A stretch of 64,000 nucleotides of DNA, taken from Methanosarcinales archaeon. GTDB lineage: Archaea; Halobacteriota; UBA148; JAUWXC01. The position numbers were made by a program, and so were the translations under genes. Under the pieces are notes generated by a model. That model saw nothing but the letters and a program-made list of their open reading frames with translations, was not told the DNA's origin and did not search any database. The stretch spans positions 570,330-634,329 of the forward strand of contig CP061209.1 in the NCBI GenBank assembly GCA_026016205.1, written 5' to 3'. Shown here piece after piece: positions 1-7,559 of this stretch (position 1 is the stretch's first letter; each line of letters starts with the position of its first letter).

Positions 1-1
1 A

Positions 2-1162
2 GACCTATCAGCTACTAAAAAAGAGAGCAGTGCCCTCTTTGAAGGGTCGAGCACTGGTTATAAAGACCTTTATGTTTTGAAGCCCATTAAAAAAGGTGGT
101 TTTTATGCTATTGTAAAGTGCCCCATCGATGGCAGAGAATACAAAATAGAAAAAGAATTAATTAAAACCTATGTAGAAGACGCAGGCAAATGGGCACCAA
201 AATACGAAAATATGGTTTTGATCTTTCCGTATCAGAAAATCGATGATAAGTACCAACTAATCCAAGAAAATACTTTAAAAAATAAATATCCTCTTTGTTG
301 GCAATATCTTGATGAACACAAGGATAAATTAAAAACTAGAAAAAGTCTTAAAACTTCTGTGTGGTATGCTTATTCTGCACCAAGAAGCTTAGAGAGCTAT
401 GGAATAACAAAACTACTCATTCAAGGTTTTTCCGTTTACAGTAGTGTATCGATAGATGAAAATGGAAATGTCTTTTTTGGACCAGATATTTATGGACTCC
501 CTATTAAAGAAGATTATAAGCACCTAACTAAATATTTCTTAGCACTTCTAAATTCAAACATAACCAACTTCTTTATCAGACAAGTCGGCGTAATTCATGG
601 AAGCGGATATTATAAATTTGAGGATAGATTCATTAAACGGTTGCCAATCAAACTCCCAGAAACCGTCAAAGAAAAGCAAATCGCAAACCAAATTATCAAA
701 AAAGTAGATGAGATTTTGGAGTTGCACAAAAAAGCAGGGATTCTTGATATTGAGGAGATTCTTAAAGGTCAAGAAACCCAGAAATTGTACAATTTGCCAT
801 CAGTTTCTTTCTCAATAAAAGATAATGCAAAATTTGAGAAGATAGAGATTAAAGCAAGTAAAATCTTCATCAATTCAGAGGATTATGTCCGGATAAAAGA
901 CAAGAAAATTAGGGATTTCGTAGCAATTTATCTCAACTCTGTGGAAGAAAAATTAAGAAAGGCAAAAGATGTTAAGAGTATAATCTACAACATAGAAATT
1001 CCAAAATCTGAGGAAATCCTAAAGGAAATCATAAAGAAAGGAAGTTTTGATCGGGCAGATGTTAAAAATAAAATCAAGGAATTAGAGCGGGAAATTAACG
1101 AATTGGTTTATGAGATTTATGGAATAACCAAAAATGAGCAGAAGATAATAGAGAGGGAATAA
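2..1162 (+). CDS. N6-adenine DNA methylase / type IIG restriction-modification protein, C-terminal part (5' end outside window)
   Basis: The reading frame is open from the first bases, so the gene starts upstream and only the C-terminal ~386 residues are visible. The visible part looks like the target-recognition end of large Eco57I/TaqI-type methylases: an LFEGSSTGYKDLYVLK-like entry, a middle with NSNITNFFIRQ and RFIKRLPI, and a C-terminal helical tail of the INELVYEIYG type that typically ends these proteins. The catalytic NPPY motif would lie upstream and cannot be checked. By family, it would methylate (and perhaps cut) specific DNA. It is AT-rich, and the next gene starts directly after the stop. 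A diverged copy of its last ~53 codons lies at 2066-2233. Confidence 0.75.
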   Translation, partial: DLSATKKESSALFEGSSTGYKDLYVLKPIKKGGFYAIVKCPIDGREYKIEKELIKTYVEDAGKWAPKYENMVLIFPYQKIDDKYQLIQENTLKNKYPLCWQYLDEHKDKLKTRKSLKTSVWYAYSAPRSLESYGITKLLIQGFSVYSSVSIDENGNVFFGPDIYGLPIKEDYKHLTKYFLALLNSNITNFFIRQVGVIHGSGYYKFEDRFIKRLPIKLPETVKEKQIANQIIKKVDEILELHKKAGILDIEEILKGQETQKLYNLPSVSFSIKDNAKFEKIEIKASKIFINSEDYVRIKDKKIRDFVAIYLNSVEEKLRKAKDVKSIIYNIEIPKSEEILKEIIKKGSFDRADVKNKIKELEREINELVYEIYGITKNEQKIIERE

Positions 1163-1384
1163 ATGAATGGGGAAATTATACTTGGAGCTATTGCAATTAT
1201 AGTAACTATATCCGCCGGATTTTACAAATTGCATAGAAATATGATAGATGATAGGATTAAAATTGAGAATAGACTTACAAAGGTTGAAGAACAGCTAGAA
1301 ACCTATAAAATGTTTTATGATGTGCTTCAAAGGGCCGTCTTACAAGATTTTGAAAATAAGGTGGGTAAATCAAAAGAGAGGTAA
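1163..1384 (+). CDS. small membrane protein with coiled coil, unknown function
   Basis: I do not recognise this 73-residue protein. It has one N-terminal membrane segment (about residues 4-22, rich in I/A/V/G), then a charged helical stretch with heptad-like spacing (about residues 28-60) that could form a coiled coil. The ATG follows the methylase stop codon with no gap, so the two are probably translated together. The layout of a single membrane anchor plus short coiled coil resembles phage holin-like or defence accessory proteins, but that is only an impression. It is the first of three small genes lying between two copies of the methylase 3' end. Confidence 0.6.
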   Translation: MNGEIILGAIAIIVTISAGFYKLHRNMIDDRIKIENRLTKVEEQLETYKMFYDVLQRAVLQDFENKVGKSKER

Positions 1385-1390
1385 GAAGAC

Positions 1391-1687
1391 ATGATAAATT
1401 TATCATACGAAGAGATTGAAAGATTGAGGCATTTACTTTCAAAAGCAAGAGTTAAACAAGCATCTGGAAATGAACTAGATGAAATCGTAAATTTAATTAA
1501 TAAAAGTGGGGCCTCTACAGAATATGAAACCACTTGTCTTTTGAACGAAGCTGGATTTTTGTCTATACAAGAATTATCTAAGCATATACAAGAAAAAAAA
1601 TCAGAGGAATTTATAAATGCCCTTATAACAATTGGTTTCGCTATTTTAGTAGGATCTGCTTTATTAGAATTATTATCTGAGAGGTGA
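1391..1687 (+). CDS. small protein with C-terminal membrane segment, unknown function
   Basis: A 98-residue protein of no recognised family. The first ~75 residues look soluble and helical (NLSYEEIERLRHLLSKA and a KHIQEKKSEEF stretch). A single hydrophobic segment at about residues 76-93 ends in a charged tail, giving a tail-anchored layout. The gene starts 6 bp after the previous one, which suggests one transcript with the methylase end and the preceding small membrane gene. A possible membrane partner of its neighbours; function unknown. Confidence 0.6.
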   Translation: MINLSYEEIERLRHLLSKARVKQASGNELDEIVNLINKSGASTEYETTCLLNEAGFLSIQELSKHIQEKKSEEFINALITIGFAILVGSALLELLSER

Positions 1688-1763
1688 TTCAACGGTAAAT
1701 TTCAATTGGATAGGGCTTGGTGTATGGTCATTAAATCTAGTACTATTTTTATTACTCAGATCT

Positions 1764-2054
1764 ATGAAGGGTATTGGTACAAAAAGAAGTGCTGGAATTA
1801 GTGGATGGATTTCCGGTATAGTTGGTTTTGGTATCCTATATCACTACAAAGTTCCATTTTTCTCACAGATAACTGTCGAAAACATGGTTTTCCTTTCTAT
1901 ATTGGTTGTTTTTGCAATTCTATTCATATTCTTACCTGTTCTTAGACCAGAAACTAACCTAGGTGATTTAAGATATTTGCCAAAATTCTTTATATTTATT
2001 GGTAGTTTTTTGGGGATAATTATGGGTCTATTAGTTGCCGTTTTAATTCCTTAA
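1764..2054 (+). CDS. three-helix membrane protein, unknown function
   Basis: A 96-residue protein with about three membrane helices (residues ~12-28, ~38-58, ~72-95). Start choice is uneasy: the frame is open back to 1668 and would encode another hydrophobic helix (WSLNLVLFLLL) with no ATG, GTG or TTG, so 1764 is the first usable start. Either this extra helix is missing, or a frameshift has cut the protein from its true start near the end of the previous gene. No family recognised. It is followed directly by the methylase remnant. Confidence 0.5.
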   Translation: MKGIGTKRSAGISGWISGIVGFGILYHYKVPFFSQITVENMVFLSILVVFAILFIFLPVLRPETNLGDLRYLPKFFIFIGSFLGIIMGLLVAVLIP

Positions 2055-2065
2055 ACTGGCTTTTT

Positions 2066-2233
2066 CCCAAATCTGAGAAAATCCTTAAGGAAGTCATAAA
2101 GAAGGGGAGTTTTGATCAGGCAGATGTCAAAGACAAACTCAAGAAAGTAGAGCAGGAGATTAACGAATTGGTTTATGAGATTTATGGAGTTACGAAAGAG
2201 GAGATGAGGATTATCGAGGAAAGTCTAAGATGA
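2066..2233 (+). pseudogene. remnant of a second methylase C-terminus
   Basis: Read in frame, this piece gives PKSEKILKEVIKKGSFDQAD and onwards to INELVYEIYGVTK before a TGA. It aligns without gaps to the last ~53 residues of the methylase at 1001-1162, with about 39 of 53 residues identical by my count. There is no start and no homology upstream of it, so it is a decayed or recombined 3' end, not a gene. The divergence argues for an old duplication or for replacement of one methylase allele by another, leaving the three small genes between the two ends. Confidence 0.85.
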
Positions 2234-2295
2234 ACAAAAAGTAACTCCTCCAAAAAAATCTAATCGCTAAGAAGTCGTGGAAAAATTATAATTCA

Positions 2296-3054
2296 TTAAG
2301 CCGATTCTTCCGCCCCAACTATAACGGTTGGTTCTGGATAAACGAACTTTCTTACATATATATAGTCAAAGTAACCATCTGCTTGATTTCCGCCATTCAT
2401 ATTAGAGCCCAGGAATAATCTTGCCTCATCCAGATTCATTTCTAGTTCCCCTAAACTCGCCTTGGCGACATTTGCACCATTGACATCTAAAAAGAGGTTT
2501 CCTGTTGGATTATGCCATTTAATCTCTGTGGTATACCACTTGTCATTTTGCCAATCGTCAATTCTACTCTTTATCGTAGTTTCCGTTCCATCTTCTTGAT
2601 ATATCCGTAACTTTAAGAAGTTGTTTTCCGTGAACAAAGAGACCCTGTTATTCTCCAAACCATTTGAAATATCCAGTAAATAGTGAACCCTGCCATCAGG
2701 ATTCCATAGAGGTTTGAATTTGGTGCCAACCGCATAGCCATCGCCTGAAAGAGATATTGTTTTGTATATCGCAAAACTACTTTCATCGATTAAAACACTG
2801 CTATCAATTATGGTTGGTGGTTTAGTAGCAGTTGGAGAGGAGGATTCATAAATATTGTAATCTTGAAAATTTGTATCTTCAGCACTTTTACTCCACAACT
2901 CTTCCATTTCTTGTAGTTTTTCCATTACTTCTTGGTGTTGCTGTCTACTTAAAAGTTGATCCGCACAAAAGAATATTAGAGGGATAACAATGACTGAAAT
3001 AACTACCCACGCCTTATACTTTGCCGATATTTCAATCAATTGACTTAAATCCAT
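2296..3054 (-). CDS. membrane-anchored LamG/concanavalin-like domain protein
   Basis: A 252-residue protein. Residues ~15-33 form one membrane helix. A short helical linker (about 38-60) and a Ser/Thr/Pro-rich stretch (about 69-82) follow, then a beta-rich domain to the end. The pattern of WYTTEIKWHN, LFLDVNGANVAKASLG and GYFDYIYVRKF is typical of LamG / concanavalin-like jelly-roll modules that bind sugars or surfaces outside the cell. The likely topology is an N-terminal anchor with the domain outside. A TATA-like element at about 3075-3083 would put transcription start at the ATG (leaderless). It is oriented against the preceding cassette and its cargo role is unknown. Confidence 0.6.
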   Translation of the reverse strand: MDLSQLIEISAKYKAWVVISVIVIPLIFFCADQLLSRQQHQEVMEKLQEMEELWSKSAEDTNFQDYNIYESSSPTATKPPTIIDSSVLIDESSFAIYKTISLSGDGYAVGTKFKPLWNPDGRVHYLLDISNGLENNRVSLFTENNFLKLRIYQEDGTETTIKSRIDDWQNDKWYTTEIKWHNPTGNLFLDVNGANVAKASLGELEMNLDEARLFLGSNMNGGNQADGYFDYIYVRKFVYPEPTVIVGAEESA

Positions 3055-3110
3055 TTTATCCGAGTATACAATAATTTAATGGAGTATTAATCCTACTGAT
3101 AAGAAGACCA

Positions 3111-3167
3111 TCACCTAAACGACCCCTTCACATCCTTCTTGGGCGCCTCCTCGTGATACTCGCACTC
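3111..3167 (-). pseudogene. truncated copy of the 3' end of a zinc-ribbon gene (left direct repeat)
   Basis: These 57 bases match 4329-4385 at 56 positions. On the minus strand they encode ECEYHEEAPKKDVKGSFR and a stop, the exact C-terminus of the small zinc-ribbon protein at 4329-4472. Upstream the frame continues only as unrelated sequence for a few codons before a stop, so it is a detached 3' end. The two copies lie in the same orientation and bracket the regulator and HicBA cassette. Confidence 0.85.
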
Positions 3168-3218
3168 AGGGCAGACAACTGTCAAGTAAACACCGTGACT
3201 TGCCAAATTCTATGACAT

Positions 3219-3656
3219 TTATGGGCTATATCCCAAATCGTTAGTGTAGACACCTTTTTCTAACTTTTTCAAGACTCCTTTTTTACACAGATTGCTTAAG
3301 GCACGGCTAACACTCGCTTTGGACTTTTTCATATGTCTTGCTATTTGTCCTGTTGTTAACACTCCCTTTTCTTTAGGAGCGATTTCATCAAAGAGTTTTA
3401 ATATCTCAACTTCTAAATGGCTAGCGACCCTCCTCAGAATGCTCCATTCATATATCGCTTTAGACAATTTTCCAATTCTTAGATTAATGTTATTTATGAT
3501 CTCCATATCTCCTGATATGCTAGATGACATGCCACTTATAAATCTACTGAATTCTCTAAATTCACCTTCTGACAATACTTCATCTTGATTTGGAGTTATT
3601 TGAGTACCAGTCTTCTCGCTTGTTCCTACCTTAAATACATGTTTTTTACCGTTCAT
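3219..3656 (-). CDS. winged-helix transcriptional regulator
   Basis: A 145-residue protein. The N-terminal half is helical and unrecognised. The C-terminal ~65 residues form a clear winged helix: ILKLFDEI, GVLTTGQIARHMKKSKASVS as the helix-turn-helix, RALSNLCKKGVL as the recognition/third helix, and a short wing ending VYTNDLGY. The frame can begin at 3698, but the TATA-like TTAAATAC near 3687-3694 lies inside that longer version, so the ATG at 3656 is preferred. It is divergent from hicB with a ~150-bp shared intergenic region, so it may regulate the toxin-antitoxin pair. Confidence 0.6.
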   Translation of the reverse strand: MNGKKHVFKVGTSEKTGTQITPNQDEVLSEGEFREFSRFISGMSSSISGDMEIINNINLRIGKLSKAIYEWSILRRVASHLEVEILKLFDEIAPKEKGVLTTGQIARHMKKSKASVSRALSNLCKKGVLKKLEKGVYTNDLGYSP

Positions 3657-3760
3657 ATTTATCACTATAGTTGAGTTCCACTTAAAAGTATTTAACACTT
3701 ATGTTAATAGTTTTGTATAATTTAGAAATATGTAGCGATATCTTTATAACAAAAGTAACA

Positions 3761-3768
3761 TATAAATA
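3761..3768 (+). promoter_or_regulatory. TATA box for hicB
   Basis: TATAAATA lies 38 bases before the hicB ATG, predicting transcription from about 3790. A purine-rich CAGGGGAGAG just ahead of 3806 would serve as ribosome binding site and decides that start over an earlier in-frame one at 3701. Confidence 0.5.
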
Positions 3769-3805
3769 CATTACCGTATTAATGTGGATCAGTCAGGGGA
3801 GAGAA

Positions 3806-4015
3806 ATGGAATTTAAAGTTGTGATCAGAGAGGATAAGGAGGATGGAGGATACAACGTTAGTTGTCCTGCTCTACCCGGTTGTCACTCTCAGGGTGAGAC
3901 AATAGAAGAGGCGTTGGAGAACATCAAAGAGGCAATTCAAGGTTGTATAGAAGTCTTAAATCAAAGAGCAAAAGCCGTTAGCACAAACGAGAACGTGGTA
4001 GAAGTAGCTGTTTGA
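3806..4015 (+). CDS. hicB: HicB-like antitoxin
   Basis: A 69-residue protein with the HicB/UPF0150 partial RNase H-like fold: FKVVIREDKEDGGYNV, then CPALPGCHSQGETIEEALEN, then a helix with AIQGCIEVL. No C-terminal DNA-binding domain follows, so this is the short form. By family it binds and neutralises the HicA ribonuclease encoded 81 bp downstream. The start at 3806 has a good ribosome binding site. The divergent winged-helix protein may supply the regulation that the missing DNA-binding domain would otherwise give. Confidence 0.85.
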   Translation: MEFKVVIREDKEDGGYNVSCPALPGCHSQGETIEEALENIKEAIQGCIEVLNQRAKAVSTNENVVEVAV

Positions 4016-4067
4016 AGTGGTGAGACTTCCCGTTAATATTGTCAACATAGTTTTATTTAGCGTTAAT

Positions 4068-4075
4068 CTTATATA
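4068..4075 (+). promoter_or_regulatory. TATA box for leaderless hicA
   Basis: CTTATATA is centred about 26 bases before the GTG at 4097, the distance expected for a transcript starting on the start codon. The toxin would therefore have a promoter separate from hicB. Confidence 0.5.
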
Positions 4076-4096
4076 CCGCCGATAGAATTACCTTTT

Positions 4097-4318
4097 GTGA
4101 CAAAATTAAAAGTCAGATCTGGAATGAAGGCAGTAAAAGCTTTCAGAAAAGCTGGCTGGAGCGTGACCAGATACAAGAAAAACCACATTATTATGGAAAA
4201 AGCTGGTTCTATCGTTACTCTTTCTGTCCCAAAACACAAAGAGCTTAAGAGGGGGACCCTTAGAGATCTAATCAAAGACGCTGGCTTAACTGTAGAAGAG
4301 TTTGTAGACCTATTGTGA
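4097..4318 (+). CDS. hicA: HicA-like mRNA interferase toxin
   Basis: A 73-residue protein of the HicA/YcfA family, a double-stranded-RNA-binding-like fold. Visible marks are the N-terminal SGMKAVKAFRKAGW helix, the strand carrying the catalytic histidine (KKNHIIMEK), LSVPKHKELKRGTLRDLI and the C-terminal LTVEEFVDLL helix. By family it cleaves mRNA and is held inactive by HicB. It starts with GTG and has its own TATA box, which is unusual for an operon-coupled toxin. It ends 10 bp before the stop codon of the convergent zinc-ribbon gene, right at the repeat boundary. Confidence 0.85.
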   Translation: MTKLKVRSGMKAVKAFRKAGWSVTRYKKNHIIMEKAGSIVTLSVPKHKELKRGTLRDLIKDAGLTVEEFVDLL

Positions 4319-4328
4319 TTAATTATAC

Positions 4329-4385
4329 TCACCTAAACGACCCCTTCACATCCTTCTTGGGCGCCTCCTCGTGATATTCGCACTC
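4329..4385 (-). repeat. right copy of the 57-bp direct repeat
   Basis: Same 57 bases as 3111-3167 with one mismatch. This copy is part of the intact zinc-ribbon gene, from its stop codon inward. The 1.2 kb between the copies is the regulator-hicB-hicA cassette. Confidence 0.9.
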
Positions 4386-4472
4386 TGCGCACATCCATTC
4401 ATCGAGAACGAATTCCAGGCTTGCGCCGCAATTGGGGCATTTTTTCGTTTTCGGCTGCGCCACATCACACAT
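4329..4472 (-). CDS. small zinc-ribbon protein, 47 residues
   Basis: The frame starts MCDVAQPKTKKCPNCGAS and contains a second CxxC in DEWMCAECEYHEE, so it has two knuckles (CPNC and CAEC) of a zinc ribbon followed by a Lys-rich tail. The ATG lies 8 bp inside the 3' end of the archease gene, so the two are probably translated together. Archease acts with the RNA ligase RtcB, so a role in RNA handling is possible but not shown. Its last 18 codons are duplicated at 3111-3167. Confidence 0.8.
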   Translation of the reverse strand: MCDVAQPKTKKCPNCGASLEFVLDEWMCAECEYHEEAPKKDVKGSFR

Positions 4473-4887
4473 CTAAAATCACCTGCGCCATCCACTTTCC
4501 ATCTCGCTTCTTGATCTCCATGTTGTGATACGTGCAAGCCTTGACATCTATCTTTGGCTTGTGCTTTTCGGCGTCGATGGGTTCGCCAAATATCTTCGCG
4601 TGCAGCTTCATCTGTTTTTCGTCGACCTTGACGTCGAACTTGGAAAATGCCAATCCTTCAGAGTCGACGTAAAAGAGCAACTCATTCAGCCAATCGAACA
4701 TCAGCGACTTTAGGTCCTCGCCCTTGACCTCGATCTCTTTCGTAACCTTGGGCGCAACGTTTTTCGTTTCCAGCATGACCTCGAACATCGCAAGGGCGGC
4801 GTTGGCAAACAATTCATCCTGCGTCTCACCGTACGCCCTGAAGCAAACGTCCGCCGTCGCAAAATCTAGGAACTCAAATTTTTTCAT
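4465..4887 (-). CDS. archease
   Basis: A 140-residue archease, the small protein that activates the tRNA-splicing ligase RtcB. Seen: the start KKFEFLDFATADVCFRAYG, the middle LKSLMFDWLNELLFYVDSEG, and the C-terminal VKACTYHNMEIKK and VILDV, all hallmark stretches with conserved Asp residues that bind Ca2+. A longer frame to 4917 exists, but the TATA box at 4921-4928 leaves no room for it, so the ATG at 4887 is chosen. RtcB itself is not in the window. The presence of three intron-containing tRNAs nearby fits the need for archease. Confidence 0.92.
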   Translation of the reverse strand: MKKFEFLDFATADVCFRAYGETQDELFANAALAMFEVMLETKNVAPKVTKEIEVKGEDLKSLMFDWLNELLFYVDSEGLAFSKFDVKVDEKQMKLHAKIFGEPIDAEKHKPKIDVKACTYHNMEIKKRDGKWMAQVILDV

Positions 4888-4920
4888 ATCCACACACACA
4901 AACCTTATCACAAGCAACCT

Positions 4921-4928
4921 TTATATAA
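4921..4928. promoter_or_regulatory. palindromic TATA box between archease and the ribosomal superoperon
   Basis: TTATATAA reads the same on both strands. Measured 27 bases each way it predicts starts near 4898 (minus, archease ATG at 4887) and near 4951 (plus, SPOUT gene ATG at 4958). One box could thus serve both directions. Confidence 0.55.
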
Positions 4929-4957
4929 GAATAGTCTAATCTATGAGGAAATACGAG

Positions 4958-5770
4958 ATGTGCAACGGTAATCTGGCGATAATAATACCATCGTCCTTGA
5001 CATCTGAAAGCAAGGATCAACGAATCAAGACATACAAAGTAGGACAAATCGCCAGGGCGGCGTCCATCTTCAGGGTGGACAAAATCACCATATATAGAGA
5101 CCCTGAATACGATGACAGCAAATTCATCGACCTGGTGCTTAGATACGCGGAAACGCCGCAATATCTGAGAAAACACCTCTTCCCCTTGATGGATGAGCTT
5201 AAGTATGCGGGAGTGATTCCGCCGCTACGGACACCGCACCATCCATTGCGTTCATCTCCTGAAGTGGGAGAATATCGAGAAGGAGTCGTGGTCGGATCTG
5301 ACGAAGGCGCTTGGGTCGATATCGGCGTAGAAGGCCCAGTTCCGTTGCGTGCTGATAGGACAGTGCACAAGGGAGAGCGCGTGACCGTCAGGATCTTTTC
5401 GCGAAAACCTCTGCAAGTCGAGCTGTGGGATAAAAATCGAATCCCCCAGTACTGGGGATACCAAACCGAGATTGCAGGAACGTTAGGAAAAACGCTCAAA
5501 GCACAGCTGCTGGTAATTGCAGCATCGAAAAAAGGCAGTACCGTCGATGGGCAATTGCTAACAAAATTGCAAAAGGCACTGCAAAAAAGCGTCTCGGTCG
5601 CGTTTGGGTCACCAGCAAGAGGAATCGATGACATTCTGCACGAGGAAGGCTGCACGCTTTCCGACCTTGCAGATTACGTCATCAACACCATACCAAACCA
5701 GGGAACTGCCACCGTTAGAACAGAGGAGGGAGTGTTCGCAACCCTGTCGATACTAAACATAGTCAGATAA
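4958..5770 (+). CDS. SPOUT-family RNA methyltransferase (COG2106-like)
   Basis: A 270-residue protein beginning LAIIIPSSLTSESKDQRIKT, followed by RVDKITIYRD, an inserted OB-like domain (about residues 95-150, VVVGSDEGAWVDIGVEG), and the C-terminal knot end with VAFGSPARGIDDILHEEG and VRTEEGVFATLSILNI. This is the archaeal SPOUT protein usually found just before rpl3; relatives methylate ribosomal RNA. An ATG at 4943 lies too close to the TATA box to be within the transcript, so 4958 is taken. It is the first gene of the superoperon, 11 bp before rpl3. Confidence 0.85.
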   Translation: MCNGNLAIIIPSSLTSESKDQRIKTYKVGQIARAASIFRVDKITIYRDPEYDDSKFIDLVLRYAETPQYLRKHLFPLMDELKYAGVIPPLRTPHHPLRSSPEVGEYREGVVVGSDEGAWVDIGVEGPVPLRADRTVHKGERVTVRIFSRKPLQVELWDKNRIPQYWGYQTEIAGTLGKTLKAQLLVIAASKKGSTVDGQLLTKLQKALQKSVSVAFGSPARGIDDILHEEGCTLSDLADYVINTIPNQGTATVRTEEGVFATLSILNIVR

Positions 5771-5781
5771 TGGAGTGAAAA

Positions 5782-6795
5782 ATGGCAACAATACATAACC
5801 CCAGAAAGGGTTCCTTGGCATTTAGCCCAAGAAAAAGAGCAAAATCGCCAGTAGCAAGATTCGGGTCCTGGCCAGAGAGCGAGGGTGAGCCAAAAATACA
5901 GGGATTTGCCGGTTACAAAGCCGGAATGACCCATCTGACAATGATAGATGACAGTCCGCATAGCCTCACAGAGGGCATGGAAATTTCGGTTCCAGCCACG
6001 GTTATCGAGGTGCCTGCTATGAAAGTAGCAGCTATTCGAGTTTATTCCCATACGCCATATGGCACTAAATCAATAACAGAAGCATGGGCAAAAAAACTGG
6101 ACCCAGAACTTAATAGATTGCTGCCAGTACCCAAGAAGCATGATGCTGGAGCGGCGCTAAAGCGCATCAGTGAGTTGGTGTCCAAGGGCACGATAGACGA
6201 TGTCCGAATATTAACCTACACATTACCCAAGAACGTGGGGGGTATTCCAAAGAAAAAGCCAGATATGATGGAGAACCGCATAGGCGGAGGAGACATCCCT
6301 GCCAGGTTTGAATATGCCAAGAGCATCCTGGGCAAGGAAATAAAGGCATCAGATGTGTTTAATGATGGAGAACTTGTGGATGTAGCAGCCATCACAACAG
6401 GCAAGGGAACCCAGGGGCCTGTAAAAAGGTGGGGAGTGAAACTTCGAAAGCGCAAACATGCGAGGACAGGGAAAAAAAGACATATTGGAACGCTGGGGCC
6501 ATGGCATCCGGCTAGGGTAAGCTGGAGGGTGCCGCAACTGGGCCAAACTGGTTACCATCAACGGACTGAATTTAATAAGCGCATCCTGCAGATAGGAGTT
6601 GACGGGAACAAAATCACACCAGAAGGCGGCTTCTTGAATTACGGTATTGTCAAGAACATGTTCATATTAATTAAGGGGACTGTTCCAGGCCCTGTGAAGC
6701 GCTTGGTCAGGATAAGGACGGCTCTCAGGCCGAAAATGACGCCAAAAGGCGCTCCAGAGATCAGGCACGTTAGTGTAGAATCTAAACAAGGATGA
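5782..6795 (+). CDS. rpl3: ribosomal protein uL3
   Basis: A 337-residue archaeal uL3. The N-terminus [21 protein letters not shown] and the later [11 protein letters not shown] are diagnostic, with the long archaeal/eukaryotic extensions. The stretch [20 protein letters not shown] is the basic loop that reaches toward the peptidyl-transferase centre. It assembles early in the large subunit. It follows the SPOUT gene by 11 bp, and its stop codon lies six bases before the rpl4 ATG, whose ribosome binding site overlaps the end of rpl3. Confidence 0.97.
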   Translation: MATIHNPRKGSLAFSPRKRAKSPVARFGSWPESEGEPKIQGFAGYKAGMTHLTMIDDSPHSLTEGMEISVPATVIEVPAMKVAAIRVYSHTPYGTKSITEAWAKKLDPELNRLLPVPKKHDAGAALKRISELVSKGTIDDVRILTYTLPKNVGGIPKKKPDMMENRIGGGDIPARFEYAKSILGKEIKASDVFNDGELVDVAAITTGKGTQGPVKRWGVKLRKRKHARTGKKRHIGTLGPWHPARVSWRVPQLGQTGYHQRTEFNKRILQIGVDGNKITPEGGFLNYGIVKNMFILIKGTVPGPVKRLVRIRTALRPKMTPKGAPEIRHVSVESKQG

Positions 6796-6800
6796 TAATC

Positions 6801-7559
6801 ATGAAGGCACAACTTATAGACTTGTCAGGAAAGGCCAAGGGCAATGTGGAGCTGCCCAAGATCTTTGAGGAAGAGTACAGGCCCGACCTGATAAAAAATG
6901 CAGTCCTTGCAGCACAAGCCAACAGGCTGCAATCATATGGCTCAAATGCATACGCAGGAATGAGAACCTCAGCTGAAGGATGGGGCACCGGCAGAGGCGC
7001 TTCCAGAGTGCCACGAATTAAGGGCGGTAGCAGGGCTGCCAGAGTGCCACAAGCGGTGGGTGGACGTAGAGCGCATCCACCAAAGCCCCAGAAGATTCTC
7101 AAAGAGAAGGTTAATACAAAGGAGCGGAAAAAGGCCATACGATCTGCAATCGCCGCAACTACCAATGCCGAGCTGGTCAAGAGCAGGGGGCACAAATGTG
7201 GGGCAAAAGTGCCACTCATCGTCGAGAATGCCCTAGAAAAAATGGCAAAAACATCCGATGTGATAGGATTTCTGCAAACCGCCAACCTATGGGATGATGT
7301 CCTCAGGGCCAAGGAAGGAAAGAAAGTTCGGGCAGGCAAGGGCAAGATGCGGGGAAGAAAATATAAGCGCAAAAAGAGCCTGCTGATTGTAGTTTCTGAA
7401 GACAAGGGCATTTCCAAGGCAGCACGCAACCTACCTGGAGTGGATGTAGTAACAGCAAACCAGTTAAATGTAGAGTTGCTTGCGCCAGGCGCACAACCAG
7501 GCAGGCTAACAATCTGGACGAAAGGCGCGCTGTCTAAAGTGGGAGGTGCGTTCAAGTGA
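6801..7559 (+). CDS. rpl4: ribosomal protein uL4
   Basis: A 252-residue archaeal uL4. Seen: [14 protein letters not shown] at the start, the tunnel-lining loop with [13 protein letters not shown], then [19 protein letters not shown] near residue 180. It lines part of the nascent peptide exit tunnel. Two ATGs are possible; the one at 6801 is preferred because AAGGATGAT lies at the right distance before it, while 6792 would overlap rpl3. It overlaps rpl23 by 4 bp. Confidence 0.97.
   Translation: MKAQLIDLSGKAKGNVELPKIFEEEYRPDLIKNAVLAAQANRLQSYGSNAYAGMRTSAEGWGTGRGASRVPRIKGGSRAARVPQAVGGRRAHPPKPQKILKEKVNTKERKKAIRSAIAATTNAELVKSRGHKCGAKVPLIVENALEKMAKTSDVIGFLQTANLWDDVLRAKEGKKVRAGKGKMRGRKYKRKKSLLIVVSEDKGISKAARNLPGVDVVTANQLNVELLAPGAQPGRLTIWTKGALSKVGGAFK

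Noticed and set aside
5017..5655. 212-codon minus-strand frame opposite the SPOUT gene
   Set aside because: Shadow frame; the plus strand has clear SPOUT motifs and operon context.
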